From assembly GCF_021134715.1 (NCBI RefSeq), contig NC_060024.1, forward strand, positions 6,882,001 to 6,946,000: a stretch of 64,000 bases of DNA, given 5' to 3'. Shown one piece after another: positions 1 to 10,246 of the stretch. The DNA is from Daphnia pulex (taxonomy: Eukaryota > Arthropoda > Branchiopoda > Diplostraca > Daphniidae). Within the stretch, counting starts at the first letter, position 1; the number at the start of each line of letters is the position of its first letter. The translations under genes and the position numbers were made by a program. Below the pieces are notes generated by a model. That model saw nothing but the letters and a program-made list of their open reading frames with translations, was not told where the DNA came from and did no database searches.

Positions 1-585
1 GCCCATGTTATTCTTACGGGCTAAAAGAACACCTGGCGATGGCGTCATCAACTAAATTTTCAGAAAAATTTTCCCTCCTATCTCTAACCCAGCAACACAA
101 TTTGCCCCGAGAAAAGTTTGTCTTTGTTATTATGGCGTTTTCAAGCAATAATTTGGTTCAATAAAAATAAATAAAAATAAGTTTCTGAAAGAAGAAACAA
201 TTTCATTTTAGAAACTTATTTTTAATACATTTTATGTTAACTAGGGAATTCCGCAATAGAAAAAAGAAAACGAAATGGACGACACGATTTATGGGTTAAA
301 AAACTATTTTTTTTTCTTGTTCCCATACTACTTGAACTATTTAAATAATTTGTTTTGAAGATGCGCATTAGTAAAGACCATAATAGGTAATTTTTAAAAT
401 TCAATCCCTCGGTCGCAAGAGGACGAAAAACGTAGGTGCCAAGTTACACAATAGCCTCAATTGCCCCGTTCTCCCCTACTCAAATGAAATTTTAAATTGC
501 GAATGAAGCTTTAAAGCTGCACCCAGCACAATTGTGCTGGGTCGCTTGGGAATAAGGTGGGATTATGGGTGTCGGAAACGTATAC
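1..585. other. Non-coding left edge
   Basis: I see no receptor exon here, although the IR gene to the right should continue in this direction. An exact 14-bp inverted repeat (arms 173-186 and 210-223, 23-nt spacer) lies in AT-rich sequence. The stretch near 455-480, read on the minus strand, begins TAGGGGAGAACGGGGCAA. This resembles the ends of the MITE-like element at 2616-3334 and may be a further, poorly bounded relative. Confidence 0.4.
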
Positions 586-1442
586 CCATTTTTGAAAAGG
601 TTTGATGACGGCGTCAACATTGTTTAGCAGGACATCCGGCATGGGAATAAGAAAAGCGATTCTTGCGTGCAGCCAAGAATGCGGGATCTCCAAGTAATCA
701 AGTCGTCCGATGCCAATCGATTGGGAAATGGCACCGAGAATCATGTCACAGTCCTAAGAATAGTAAATGGGACATGTTTTTGAAAAGGAAAACATTGCCG
801 CAATTAATGATAAAAGGCATTTCATGAAACACTTGTATGTATAGACCTACTCCTTTTTTCCTGTAGTTAGCCAGAGCAGGCAATACTTCGTTTAGGGTAG
901 TCAGATTTGAATCAATGATGGTATAACTAAAATAATTGAATAACAAAAATGTGTTGGCGTCCAAAAATTTAATTAGAAATAAAAGTAAATTCAGTAAACG
1001 TCCTTATATTGTGTTTCGCTGTTTTAAAATTATTATACTCAAAGTCATATCGACGAGCCAGCCAATACAGGATTTCCGGGGCGATTCCGTCAATCCCAAC
1101 CGTGTTTCCGGATGAATTTCTCACGATTTTCATCGCTATAGAATACTTGTTGTATCCAAGTTCGTCAATAATAAGACAACATTTAAAAATTGCATACATT
1201 GTTTTAATTTTTGGCAAGACACGCTTTATTTGAGTAACAATCATAATTGTGATAGTGTATGCAAAATGTGAAGGACATTCCTATAAAAGGTGACTTATTT
1301 GATAGCCTACCTCGTTCACCATGATTTTAAGGTGATCTTTCTCCGGTAGTGTCTTCTCGTCCGTCATGAATGCTGTCACTGATGTTTTAGTGACTTTGTG
1401 ATAAAAAACCGTCGCCAACATGATCAAAGTAAACGATTTCAT
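586..1442 (-). CDS. Ionotropic receptor, 5' part only
   Basis: Ligand-gated ion channel of the divergent IR family, related to ionotropic glutamate receptors and expected in chemosensory membranes. Exons, 5' to 3' on the minus strand, are 1311-1442, 1039-1145, 851-926 and 586-753, all with GT-AG borders and matching phases. Exon 1 starts MKSFTLIMLATVFYHK, a signal peptide. The rest covers the S1 half of the ligand-binding domain, with GIDGIAPEILYWLARRYDF and later DMILGAISQSIG. It ends just before the first membrane segment. No exon for the pore, M3, S2 or M4 is visible in 1-585. The gene therefore continues left of the window after a long intron, or is truncated. It is a close paralogue of the complete gene at 3349-6794: exon 3 is nearly identical and exon 4 differs at few positions. 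The ligand is unknown. Confidence 0.8.
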
Positions 1443-2615
1443 GATCCAAATGAAATATTATAATAGCTACTTCTATTTGTGAGAACAGTTGAGGATACAT
1501 TAAGATGGCGTTAAACCCAATGAAACGTTTTTATGTGCTTCAATTCGGAATGCAAACGTCATTGCGCATGTGTATATTGTAGAATCTATAGCTTACATCA
1601 ACATTTGTTAGTATTGTAGCTTACATATATTAGGAGAGAGTTGTATAGATCGACTATAAAGCTACTTACCTTTTTGGTTTATTTAACTACGTCATTTATA
1701 TCTTTGGGAGTAGCATATACATTTTTTACAAGACTTCGTATTGCTGCACTGATTCCCATGTATACTAATGCGAAAAGAGAGCTATATAGGGCACGATAAC
1801 TTCGTATATACTATTGAAAGCATCGGGATCTATAGCAGCGTCGTATATAGGGTACATCAGTTGAAATGGCGTCGGTCAAAGATCGACAGCAGGTTGATGA
1901 TGATATAGAAAGGAAATGTACAGACAAGGCGTATCCAACCCGTGTCCACCTTGGAAATAAGATTATAGAACATAAAATAATTAGGAAATGTATAGCATCA
2001 TATTCATCTGAGGTATGTAATAGATAATTCATATCGTGTATATGCCGCGGTTACAATCGATATTATCTTCTGACAAAATTGTTTATTTCTATATTGATTT
2101 GACCTTACAATTTTTTTATGATCCATAAATGAAATATGACCACAACATAGAACATTTAATTAAGGACTAAAATATATAGTAGATGATCGGGCTATACGAC
2201 AAATATATCATATATAAGCTATTATACATCTTATATATGTTCAAATCGGTGCAAAACACATCAATAACGAGCATCAACTGCAGAATAAAAGTCGATCACT
2301 TTTATCGTGAATTTTCTGCTCCGGTTGGGGCCTTCAAATTTTGACAATGACCTTACACAACTAGTCAACCACAAATCCTACTAGTCACATCAACCTTACA
2401 AATACTAATCAAATATTCAAGTCAGCAGCTGATCGATCGTTAATCCTCTTTACGTATAATAGTAGACTTACACAGCAGAGTGCTGGGTAAAGCAATTGCA
2501 TCCGATTGCATCTAATATGACAATATCCTGCTGATGCTATATAGCCTACCATGCACTTCACCATCAGGAAGCAAGTTTCCTCGCAAGTTTCCTAAAGGAT
2601 AAACAAAATATTGTG
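1443..2615. other. Intergenic, AT-rich
   Basis: This is the spacer between two IR genes. It is AT-rich with many scattered ATATAG-type words and several short open frames of no recognisable content. No gene, RNA or clear repeat boundary was seen. Confidence 0.4.
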
Positions 2616-3334
2616 TATAGGGGAGATTAGTTCAGAGGTTAGTTGTCAGGTGCATTTTTCCTGAATTTTTTTGAATTTTTTGAGTACACTACTGGTAAAA
2701 TGAATGAATGAATCAGATTCAGATTTCAATTCTCTATGAATTGATCGTATTTGTTTACAATGTTCATTTACACGAAATTGTGAAATTGAGAAAAACGGCA
2801 GAAAAAGAGTCTGCCAACTTGCCCCACCTACGGGGTAAGTTGGCTGCTGAGGATTTTGCAATGCTCCCAAATTTCTAGTTTGAATTTTGAAAACTTGCTA
2901 CTCAGCATCTGGTGAGAAATCCGTATGACAACATGCCCCTCTAAATTTTCGACAACTAACCCCACAGGGTGCTTTTCGAACAAATAAATTGATAACTAAA
3001 TAACCTTTTAATGTATAAATGTCGAGTTTCTTTTAAAAATAACACAGACATTAATTCTATTTGGCTAATGGGTTTTCTGACACTCTTAGAGTTTTATACT
3101 ATGAGAAAAATAAAAAGTGCTGAGAGGCAAAAAAAAAACTTCTAGCCGTTTTTTTTTCTTTTTGCTATAACTCCTGTTGGGGAAGTCGTATACTTTTGAA
3201 ATTTTGTACGAGCAATCTGGGTGTTGTTTTTCATATTTGGTGTAAAAGGCTTGATTTGTTTTGGTCTGTAAGGGGTCTATTTAGCAAAATGCCAACTTAC
3301 CCCACCTGCCAACTAGCCCCCTCTCCCCCTATAT
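2616..3334. mobile_element. MITE-like element with imperfect terminal inverted repeats
   Basis: The left end reads TATAGGGGAGATTAGTTCAG. The right end, read on the opposite strand, begins TATAGGGGGAGAGGGGGCTA. Both then share a TAGTT(G)-CAGGTG stretch and later a CATTTT. The interior has no coding capacity. It holds a strong hairpin at about 2814-2845 (GCCAACTTGCCCC pairing with GGGGTAAGTTGGC, one mismatch) and CCCC-rich words. The TA at each tip would fit a mariner-like TA target duplication. It ends 15 bp short of the stop codon of the next IR gene, so it probably sits in that gene's 3' UTR. The family was not identified. Confidence 0.5.
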
Positions 3335-3348
3335 TTTGGACAAGGAAA

Positions 3349-6300
3349 TTATTTCTGCGATTTCCTGTTGATCCTCCAACGATAAACGAATATTTCGTAC
3401 AAAAAGTTCAGAATAGCTAAGAAATAGCCGACGACCAAAACTGCAAATGCTCCCGCTAGATTTCCTAATGATAAACGCCTCAGCGTTGTTTTGTCCTTAT
3501 TTTTTCCTTTTCTTTGCTGGTAACCTTCGTTCGTACAAGGTTTAGTATCCGCTTCGAACTGGTTGACCCAACGAAGAATCAGTCCCGTATCACAAACTGT
3601 TAAAATCCTTGAAAAAAATATATTAAAAATCACGTTGAATCAGCCTTATAAAATACATCAAATCAATTAGTCTAAATTATTATAACATATACCCGCGGTT
3701 GAATTCCTCAAGGTAAGGACTATGTTTTCGTAGTAGGAAACTGCCCGGCCTGATTGACTTATCCTCAGCAGCCATAATCAAGTTACAGTTGCGTGACTGG
3801 CTGTAATCTGCTTTCATTGCCTCTTTCAAAGCGATTACGGTCTGTACATGGGTGAACAAATCATGCCAACATTGAAATTATTTCAAATATGCAGCTGTTA
3901 TTTAGGAACGATACGAAAAATCAAAGAGCAAATACAATTATGGCATGCATCAATTAAGATTACTGATGCTGGATTGCTGTAATAGATCGAGTGAAATTTC
4001 AAGATGTGCCTACATTGAAATAAACGTGGCGATGGGGCAACGCTTTCACCATTTCGATGCAGTCCTGAGTACTGTTGCACCTTGAGTTGGGATACGATCG
4101 CAATTTGTCGCCCAGTGACTTGTACAATCCGTTTTTGGCCGTCTATAAATGAGCCAATAAATTCAACAGCATGGAAAATCATCTGGGAACACATCACTGA
4201 TGCCATAATGAACTATAAAAAAGTTCAAACCGAAAATATGATATCAGGGCCTTGGTTCCTGTCCACAACGAGTTTGATGTCAGAGTTGATGGCCACATCT
4301 TCCATGGATTTGATGAGTGGCTCGCCGTGATGAATTGCCATCACGAAAGAAATGAGGACTCCGTTGTAGACGTTGAGTAACACAAAAATCAACAGACACC
4401 AAGCGCCCATCGCTAGACGGAAGAAAGTAATCTTGCAAAGAATGTGGCCACCTATATAATATATATGAATTATTGGCGCGCGGATTTAATTGAATGTAAT
4501 TTACGATTGCGATCTTTGACTTTAAATTTTTTTTTATGGAATCAATTCCTTTACCTTGGTTCAGTAGTGTTCCTAAAACGTATAGGAAAATGTTGCTGTT
4601 CGTCATATATTTGAAGTAGGAATGTTGGTCGCTGTGATTCGTTTTTGTGTTGCTGCAGGATGATGGTTGTTTCGTTCGTAGAATGTATTCCTTGAAACAT
4701 AGTAGCGTGATCACAACCGACACAAATGCTAAAGCTAACCCTATCCATACCTTAAAAAAATAAGAATTCCTGATGTGATTGATGTATAGGTATATCTCAT
4801 AGGCCTACTAATATACTATATAATATATATGGCAATATGGGTGACATTTGAGATTTTAATTGAATGTTATATTATTCATGTGATTTGAGGGGTGAGTGTC
4901 GATAAAAAATATAGGCTTATATACCCATCCTTGAAAAGGTTTGATGACGGCGTCAACATTGTTTTGCAAGACTTCTGGCATGGGAATGAGAAAAGCGATT
5001 CTTGCGTGCAACCAAGAATGCGGGATCTCCAAGTTATCAAGTCGTCCGATGCCAATCGATTGGGAAATGGCACCGAGAATCATGTCACAATCCTTATCCA
5101 AAATGAATAAAGTTAATGATATAATATACACATTTTTGTTAAGGTAGCCTAATTTTGTTGCAATTAATTATAAAAGATATTTCCGTATAGACCATTAGAC
5201 CTACTCCTTTTTTCCTGTAGTTAGTCAGAGCAGGCAATACTTCGTTCAGGGTAGTCAGATTCGAATCAATGATGGTATAACTGATATAATAATTGAATAA
5301 CAAAAAGGTGTTGGCGTCCATAAATTTAAATTAGAAATCAAATGAAATTCAGTAAAAGCCCTTATATTGTGTTTCGCTGTTTTAAAATTATTATACTCAA
5401 AGTCGTATCGACGAGCCAGCCAGTAAAGGATTTCCGGGGCGATTCCGTCAATCCCAACCATGTGTCCGGATGAATTCCTCACGATTTTCATCGCTATGGT
5501 ATACTTTCGATATTATCAAAATTCATTAATAAAAGAAGAATAAAAAGTGGTAATATTGTATAAATGTATTTATATAGTCATTAGTATTTATATTATTTGA
5601 GGGATGATCTACCAACTATAGGCCTACACGAAAACTGTTAAACTACACAGTGGCGGTATCCTACTTTCATGTAACTGCTACTCGGTGACAGCCTACTAAC
5701 CAATTGATTGAAACTACTTCTCAATTCTTCTACCTTTTCTTACTCGCCTTACTAATTATAAACTAAACCACTTTAAATTCTTTCCTGCTTTTACTACCCA
5801 CCCCTTACTTAAAAAGTTTTGACCACTTCATTTACGGCATTGGTTTTGGCATTCCTACTGATATTACTCGGCACCACTAACCGACCATTTCGATTTTATT
5901 TAACTTGGAAAGAAGACTTGATTTATTCGGGAATTGAACCCGGACCTTTGGCATGGCAGTCTAATGCCTTACAGGCACGCCACATTGATATATATAAAAG
6001 CTACTATCCTAACGAATACTACTTATTCCTTGTAAGTTGTAACCTACTAAACCGCAATGATGTGAAAACATACTACTTACAGTTTTGTATGTTACTAACC
6101 TACAACTGATGACTTTTTTCCATCAAACTGCTAACCATTCCTACTGAACTTTTTGAACTAGTGATCAAAGGTACTGAATTGTTCACACTACTTATAACAA
6201 AAGTACTAAATTTTTGTAAACTACTAGCTATAACCTACATTGCTTTTATTATTGATTACTTTTTAAAATCAAACTACTAACCCTACCTGAACATACTGAA

Positions 6301-6794
6301 TTTTTCAGACTACTAACTAAATCTTTATAAACTGCTGGACCAACCTACTGAACAGAACTATGCCTACTAACAGTTTCACTAGGAATAACGTAAAAAGTAG
6401 GCAAATGAATGGTTAGTAGAGAATTTGTACTTAAGCAAGTACAGTAAAATACTGAATTGCGTTTCAGTAGCATATTCGACCCTTTCGAAGGGTACTGAAA
6501 CTGTTAGGGGTGTGTAGGTACTGGAAATCGTTAAAATAAGCAGTTTATCGCGGCTGTGTATAATATCTTTATAGCAATATAGCCTACTTTGTATGTTATA
6601 GCCTATTAAATATATACCTCATTCAGCATGATTATGAGATGAGGTTTTTCTCGTGGCGTCTTGATGCTGGAGTCCGTCATCGCTGTCAATGATTGGTAAT
6701 TATCTGAATAATATGCCATTGTCGAAGTGCTTCGCTGGTAAAAAACGGCCATCATCACCGCCAGCATCCAAGTCAACGTATTCGCAACCAGCAT
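3349..6794 (-). CDS. Ionotropic receptor (complete, 493 aa)
   Basis: Divergent IR without an amino-terminal domain, expected as a dendritic chemosensory cation-channel subunit. Exons are 6618-6794, 5397-5503, 5205-5280, 4925-5092, 4555-4750, 4231-4451, 4014-4142, 3693-3841 and 3349-3607; together they make 1482 nt in frame. Residues 1-25 are a signal peptide. S1 spans about 60-176. M1 begins VWIGLALAFVSVVITLL, the pore loop has VLGTLLNQGG, and M3 has GAWCLLIFVLLNVYNG. S2 has GLYKSLGDKLRSYPNSRC, and M4 is about 454-480 (LAGAFAVLVVGYFLAIL). The glutamate-binding arginine context of classical receptors is not apparent. Intron 1 is unusually long (1.1 kb; the other introns are 80-180 nt) and carries a TACTAAC-rich tract and a tRNA-like sequence. 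An apparent pair of stops near 4225 is intronic: an 88-nt intron spans 4143-4230. Confidence 0.88.
5504..6617 (-). other. Large IR intron with TACTAAC-rich tract
   Basis: This is intron 1 of the complete IR gene. From about 5640 to 6420 the plus strand is quasi-repetitive in TACTAAC/TACTGAA-like words. Perfect TACTAAC occurs at 5694, 6093, 6275, 6311 and 6365. The repeats are on the strand opposite to the gene, so they are not branch points of this intron. A tRNA-like segment lies inside. Confidence 0.6.
5929..5987 (-). repeat. tRNA-derived sequence (3' half with B box)
   Basis: On the minus strand there is GCCTGTAAGGCATTAGACTG followed by a perfect B-box, GGTTCAATTCC, inside a T-arm-like GGTCCGGGTTCAATTCCC. 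The 5' acceptor strand and a full cloverleaf are missing. It is best read as a tRNA fragment or the head of a tRNA-derived SINE. Confidence 0.5.
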
Positions 6795-7780
6795 TTTCTA
6801 TAACAAGCTGATGGATGAATATAATATAATTGCTATTGTAAATTAACATTTTATTGAAGGTGCATTGCGAACGAGAGATGCGTATAACCGAGATCTCCCT
6901 GTCAATTATAAGATTACCCGAACAATATAATATTATCTTATAATATAGGTACAGCAATTTTTTAAATATAATAATACACACACGAATCAGCATAGACCCT
7001 ATATGATCTTTATTGGTAATATTTTCTGTTGTATTTTTATGTAATAGCAGAGCAGGACAGTGTCGACTATAACACTGTTGAATTTCTGTTGTCAGCTTTC
7101 TATTTTATATCTTTAGGGAACAATGCATCAGCAGCAGGCAAGTTTATACGTATAGATCACAGCAGTGATGCCTCAACGGTATAGGCTTTAATAACGTTTG
7201 TTATCATATGCTCCTGCAGATGCTGCCGGATACCCTTTACTTTTACAGCGATGGGAAGTTGCATTGGGGTTGGGCGCATCAATCACGCAGCAACAGTATT
7301 TTTTTATTCATTTGGAAACTATGCAGCAGCTTATTGGGAATTTTTTTGTTTTTATTGGTCTGTACATATAGCGCGTGGACCAAGCAAAGAAAAATTCACT
7401 ATGACAACCGCACGTGTATATTCGTGCAAAGGAACAAAACAAAAGATGTGACTATATAGCTCTTATATTGTCAACAGTATATATACATATAGAAAAGCCA
7501 GCCACAGCTGGCCTATTTCACAGCAGGAGATCTCTCAAAATGTCAAGTAGCAAATGTTTGCCCTTTTATATCCTAATGTGGATGGGTTTTGGGATTCCAC
7601 GTGAGTCGGACCCCTATAGCTTATGCTGATGTTATATGTTTCAGCAAAATTGCTGCTGGGGCTTTTTGAGAGAAAACCAAAACAATATATATTTGTCTTA
7701 TTAGGATATATTGTATATGTATTAAATGAAAACAGTCTGCACATGAAATCTATCCTGTTGATGAAGTTTTATTATCATGG
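6795..7780. other. Intergenic, no recognised gene
   Basis: There is about 1 kb between the complete IR gene and the IR relic. Several short overlapping open frames (e.g. 7251-7451) have no recognisable domain, and I found no splice pattern linking them. I see nothing I can name here. Confidence 0.35.
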
Positions 7781-8430
7781 TTTAATATAGCTGCTGTCGT
7801 CCTCGTAGTTGTAAGGCCTATTGCCATTTCAGCAAGCAAGGCTAGGCGGCCGGTTCAAACTGTTTCCTCCACATTAGAATGAGTTTCGTTTCATGCAGCC
7901 TCAAGGTCCTGTGGCAATTCGATGTTATTATAATATACGTGAATAAGGTATACATTTTCATTTTTAAAAAGTAAGTCAATTAATAAAGGAAATAGAACAG
8001 CACGTGATATTTAAAGAAAAAAAATATTATTTGGGCCATTAGAAAATATTATACACCCTCGGTTGAAATTCTTGAGATGTAGTTTTTTTTCGCTATACTC
8101 CCCAACAGACGCGGCCTGGTGGCTGAAATAGTTCGGTGATGATTGTTGTTTGGCAGCACTGTCGAGTTCGACGGTAATCCTCATACTCACCACTGCTTTC
8201 AAGGGCACCGTTATACCATAATTTAACGTGGAATATATAATATAGTAGGCTTACATAATTATCTCAGTTGATATAATAGATGAGCTAAGACGCACGTTAA
8301 AATAAGCGTGTTGATGATGCGACGACACCATCATTTCGTAAAACTGACGAGTAGTATTGCACCTGCTGGGTTTGGAATATAGGATCGCAATTTGTCGCTC
8401 ATCTCGCCTTGTATATCCATTTTGATGCTA
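7781..8430 (-). pseudogene. Ionotropic receptor relic (last three exons)
   Basis: Three blocks match the last exons of the complete IR gene in order. Block 8285-8430 has SRCN...EMM...HAYFN before a GT donor, matching exon 7. It is out of frame relative to the paralogue over the stretch equivalent to DKLRSYP. Block about 8040-8215 is an intact match to exon 8, ending NFNRG at a donor. Block about 7781-7945 has LILMWRKQFEPAA, then in-frame stops, and lacks the M4 helix. No upstream exons were found. It is a decayed third member of the cluster. Confidence 0.7.
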
Positions 8431-9427
8431 TCTGAATAACAGAATTCCATTCAAATTATATTCAATATAAAAGAGAATGTGTATGAAGCAAGACTCGGCA
8501 AGACTTCAATTTCGTTTTGGGCAATATTATACGGGTCTAACAAAGTCGAACAAAGTCTAGAAAGAAAATCCTGTGTCGATGTCCATTTAATCATGAAAAA
8601 GTTTTCTGTTATTTCCATTTGTGAGATAGTCTATTCATTGCGGGTTCCACTCAGAGTGCAGTATTATAGGGTGCGGCAATTTCAGTATATTCGAACTTAT
8701 ACCCCGGGTTGGTTAAAAAACAAAAACATCGAGAGTATTGGTTTCTATGACAACTAGATGTGATTCAAATCAAACACATGAAATACCCAACATAAATACG
8801 GTGGAATCGGGTGGAATATTCGTTCAATGTCCGGATGACTAATTGATGTATGGCGTCTGTGCGTCATCATGCGGGTGAACTTCATTACTTTATTGCACAG
8901 GTATATATACCGATTGGCGGGTATGACCTCCCGATCCTTTATTTTTATTTATTATTTTTTTTTTAAATTCCGTCTGGGCAATTAAATCTTCGTCGATTGA
9001 AAGTCCTATATACTAGTCCAAGGGCCGGAAAGGTTGAAGTAATAACTTTCTGTCTATTAAAAGTCTAAACTTATTATTTCTTACGTAAGCAGTAGATCTG
9101 AAAATCAGCGATAAAGAATGAGTATTAGTTATTTAATCATCATTATTTGCTTCCTCGGGGGACCTCTGATTGAAAGGGGATTTTCAAATTTGGCGCTCAA
9201 TTCAAACAACTTTGGGTGCCATCACTTTTCTTTTAATTATCAACTGGCGGCTAACGCCCTAAATGTTTCCGTCTGTTGTTTAAATTGAGCGCCAATTTCT
9301 ATATCCTCTCATCCCGACAGTCTTTTATTTTGCATATTATGCAACTCAACATTAGACAGTTGCAATCGACCTGGGTGCAGAAGACGGTAGCTAGGCCAAA
9401 GTCAGATCAAACCATTATACAGAAAAA
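8431..9427. other. Intergenic with an inverted repeat
   Basis: An open frame at 8479-8757 (+) has no recognisable content. A near-perfect inverted repeat of about 22 bp (arms about 9189-9210 and 9273-9295, about 60-nt loop, core GGCGCTCAATT/AATTGAGCGCC) lies 130 bp upstream of the next gene. It may be a small foldback element. Confidence 0.45.
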
Positions 9428-9923
9428 ATGACTACGTTCTACGCCGTCGTCAAAGGGCGAAAGACTGGATTGTTTCATACTTGGTGTTTTACTCATTTTA
9501 TTTCATTAATTTTGGGATTGAAGTTTATTGAATTTTCCTTTTTGCAAATTCCAATTTACTAATTTGTAGGGAGGAATGTGAATCTCACGTGGAAAACTTT
9601 GCCGGGGCACATTTCCAAAAGTTTGACAGCCAAGAAAAGGCTGAAACATTTCTCAAAGATTCACTTCTGGTTGACACTAAGAAAAATCTGTACGTCGTCG
9701 CCAGAGGCAAAATACCTGGTATCTACTGGGAATGGTTGTATAGGAGCTCTTATTACCACTATTGGTTATGTTACAATATGCCCCGATTAGCTGACGTTCA
9801 TCCATTTGTGCTCACAGGTCCCACGCCCAAAAGCAACTGGTTGGAACACCCAGAAACAAGTACAAGAAAATTGACAACCTGGAAGATGCTGAGCTGTTCT
9901 ACGACGACCATCGCGACAAGTGA
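9428..9923 (+). CDS. Small protein with two viroplasmin/RNase H1-N domains (108 aa)
   Basis: Exons are 9428-9483, 9570-9734 and 9818-9923, giving 327 nt in frame. Residues 3-50 (FYAVVKGRKTGLFHTWEEC) match the hybrid-binding domain at the N-terminus of eukaryotic RNase H1 (the caulimovirus viroplasmin fold). Residues about 57-100 (LYVVARGKIPGIYWEWSHAQ) are a second copy. There is no RNase H catalytic domain; the protein stops at DDHRDK. In RNase H1 this domain grips RNA-DNA hybrid or double-stranded RNA, so a nucleic-acid-binding role is inferred. Both introns interrupt the codon of the tryptophan in the same motif position, which supports internal duplication. A polyadenylation signal AATAAA lies near 9956. 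A read-through to a catalytic exon downstream was not seen. Confidence 0.82.
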
Positions 9924-10246
9924 TATTCTCCTGTGTTGAAAAAACAAAGCAAACAAAATAAAATTAACAATTACGTCATTTTTTACAGTCGAATCAAAAT
10001 CAACTTAGAAGGGAATAAATGTATGATCAAAAATTAGTTGTTTTTTTTTTTTTTTGTTTTTTTAATTGTATCGTCTTGGCTTTCAATGTATTTTTGCAAT
10101 TCAACAATATATGAACAAAAACATCTCTCTTTTTCTTTTGGAGGGATGGAGAGTGGATGAGAAACGAAAGAGAGTGGCGGTTGGGTAAAACAAATTGATT
10201 GATAGAAGCATATTTTATTTTATTTTGTTTTTCATTCTGAGAGTTT
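9924..10246. other. 3' flank with a dispersed repeat
   Basis: This is the convergent spacer between the viroplasmin gene (+) and the BTB gene (-). A segment at about 10055-10135 (TTTTTAATTGTATCGTCTTG, then CAATTCAACAAT) recurs at about 24595-24670. Confidence 0.5.

Noticed and set aside
4143-4230. Two stop codons in the complete IR gene, suggesting a pseudogene
   Set aside because: They fall inside an 88-nt GT-AG intron. Removing it restores the S2 domain in the frame used by its paralogue.
7820-7860. tRNA B-box-like GGTTCAAACTG
   Set aside because: No cloverleaf around it, and it overlaps the IR relic exon.
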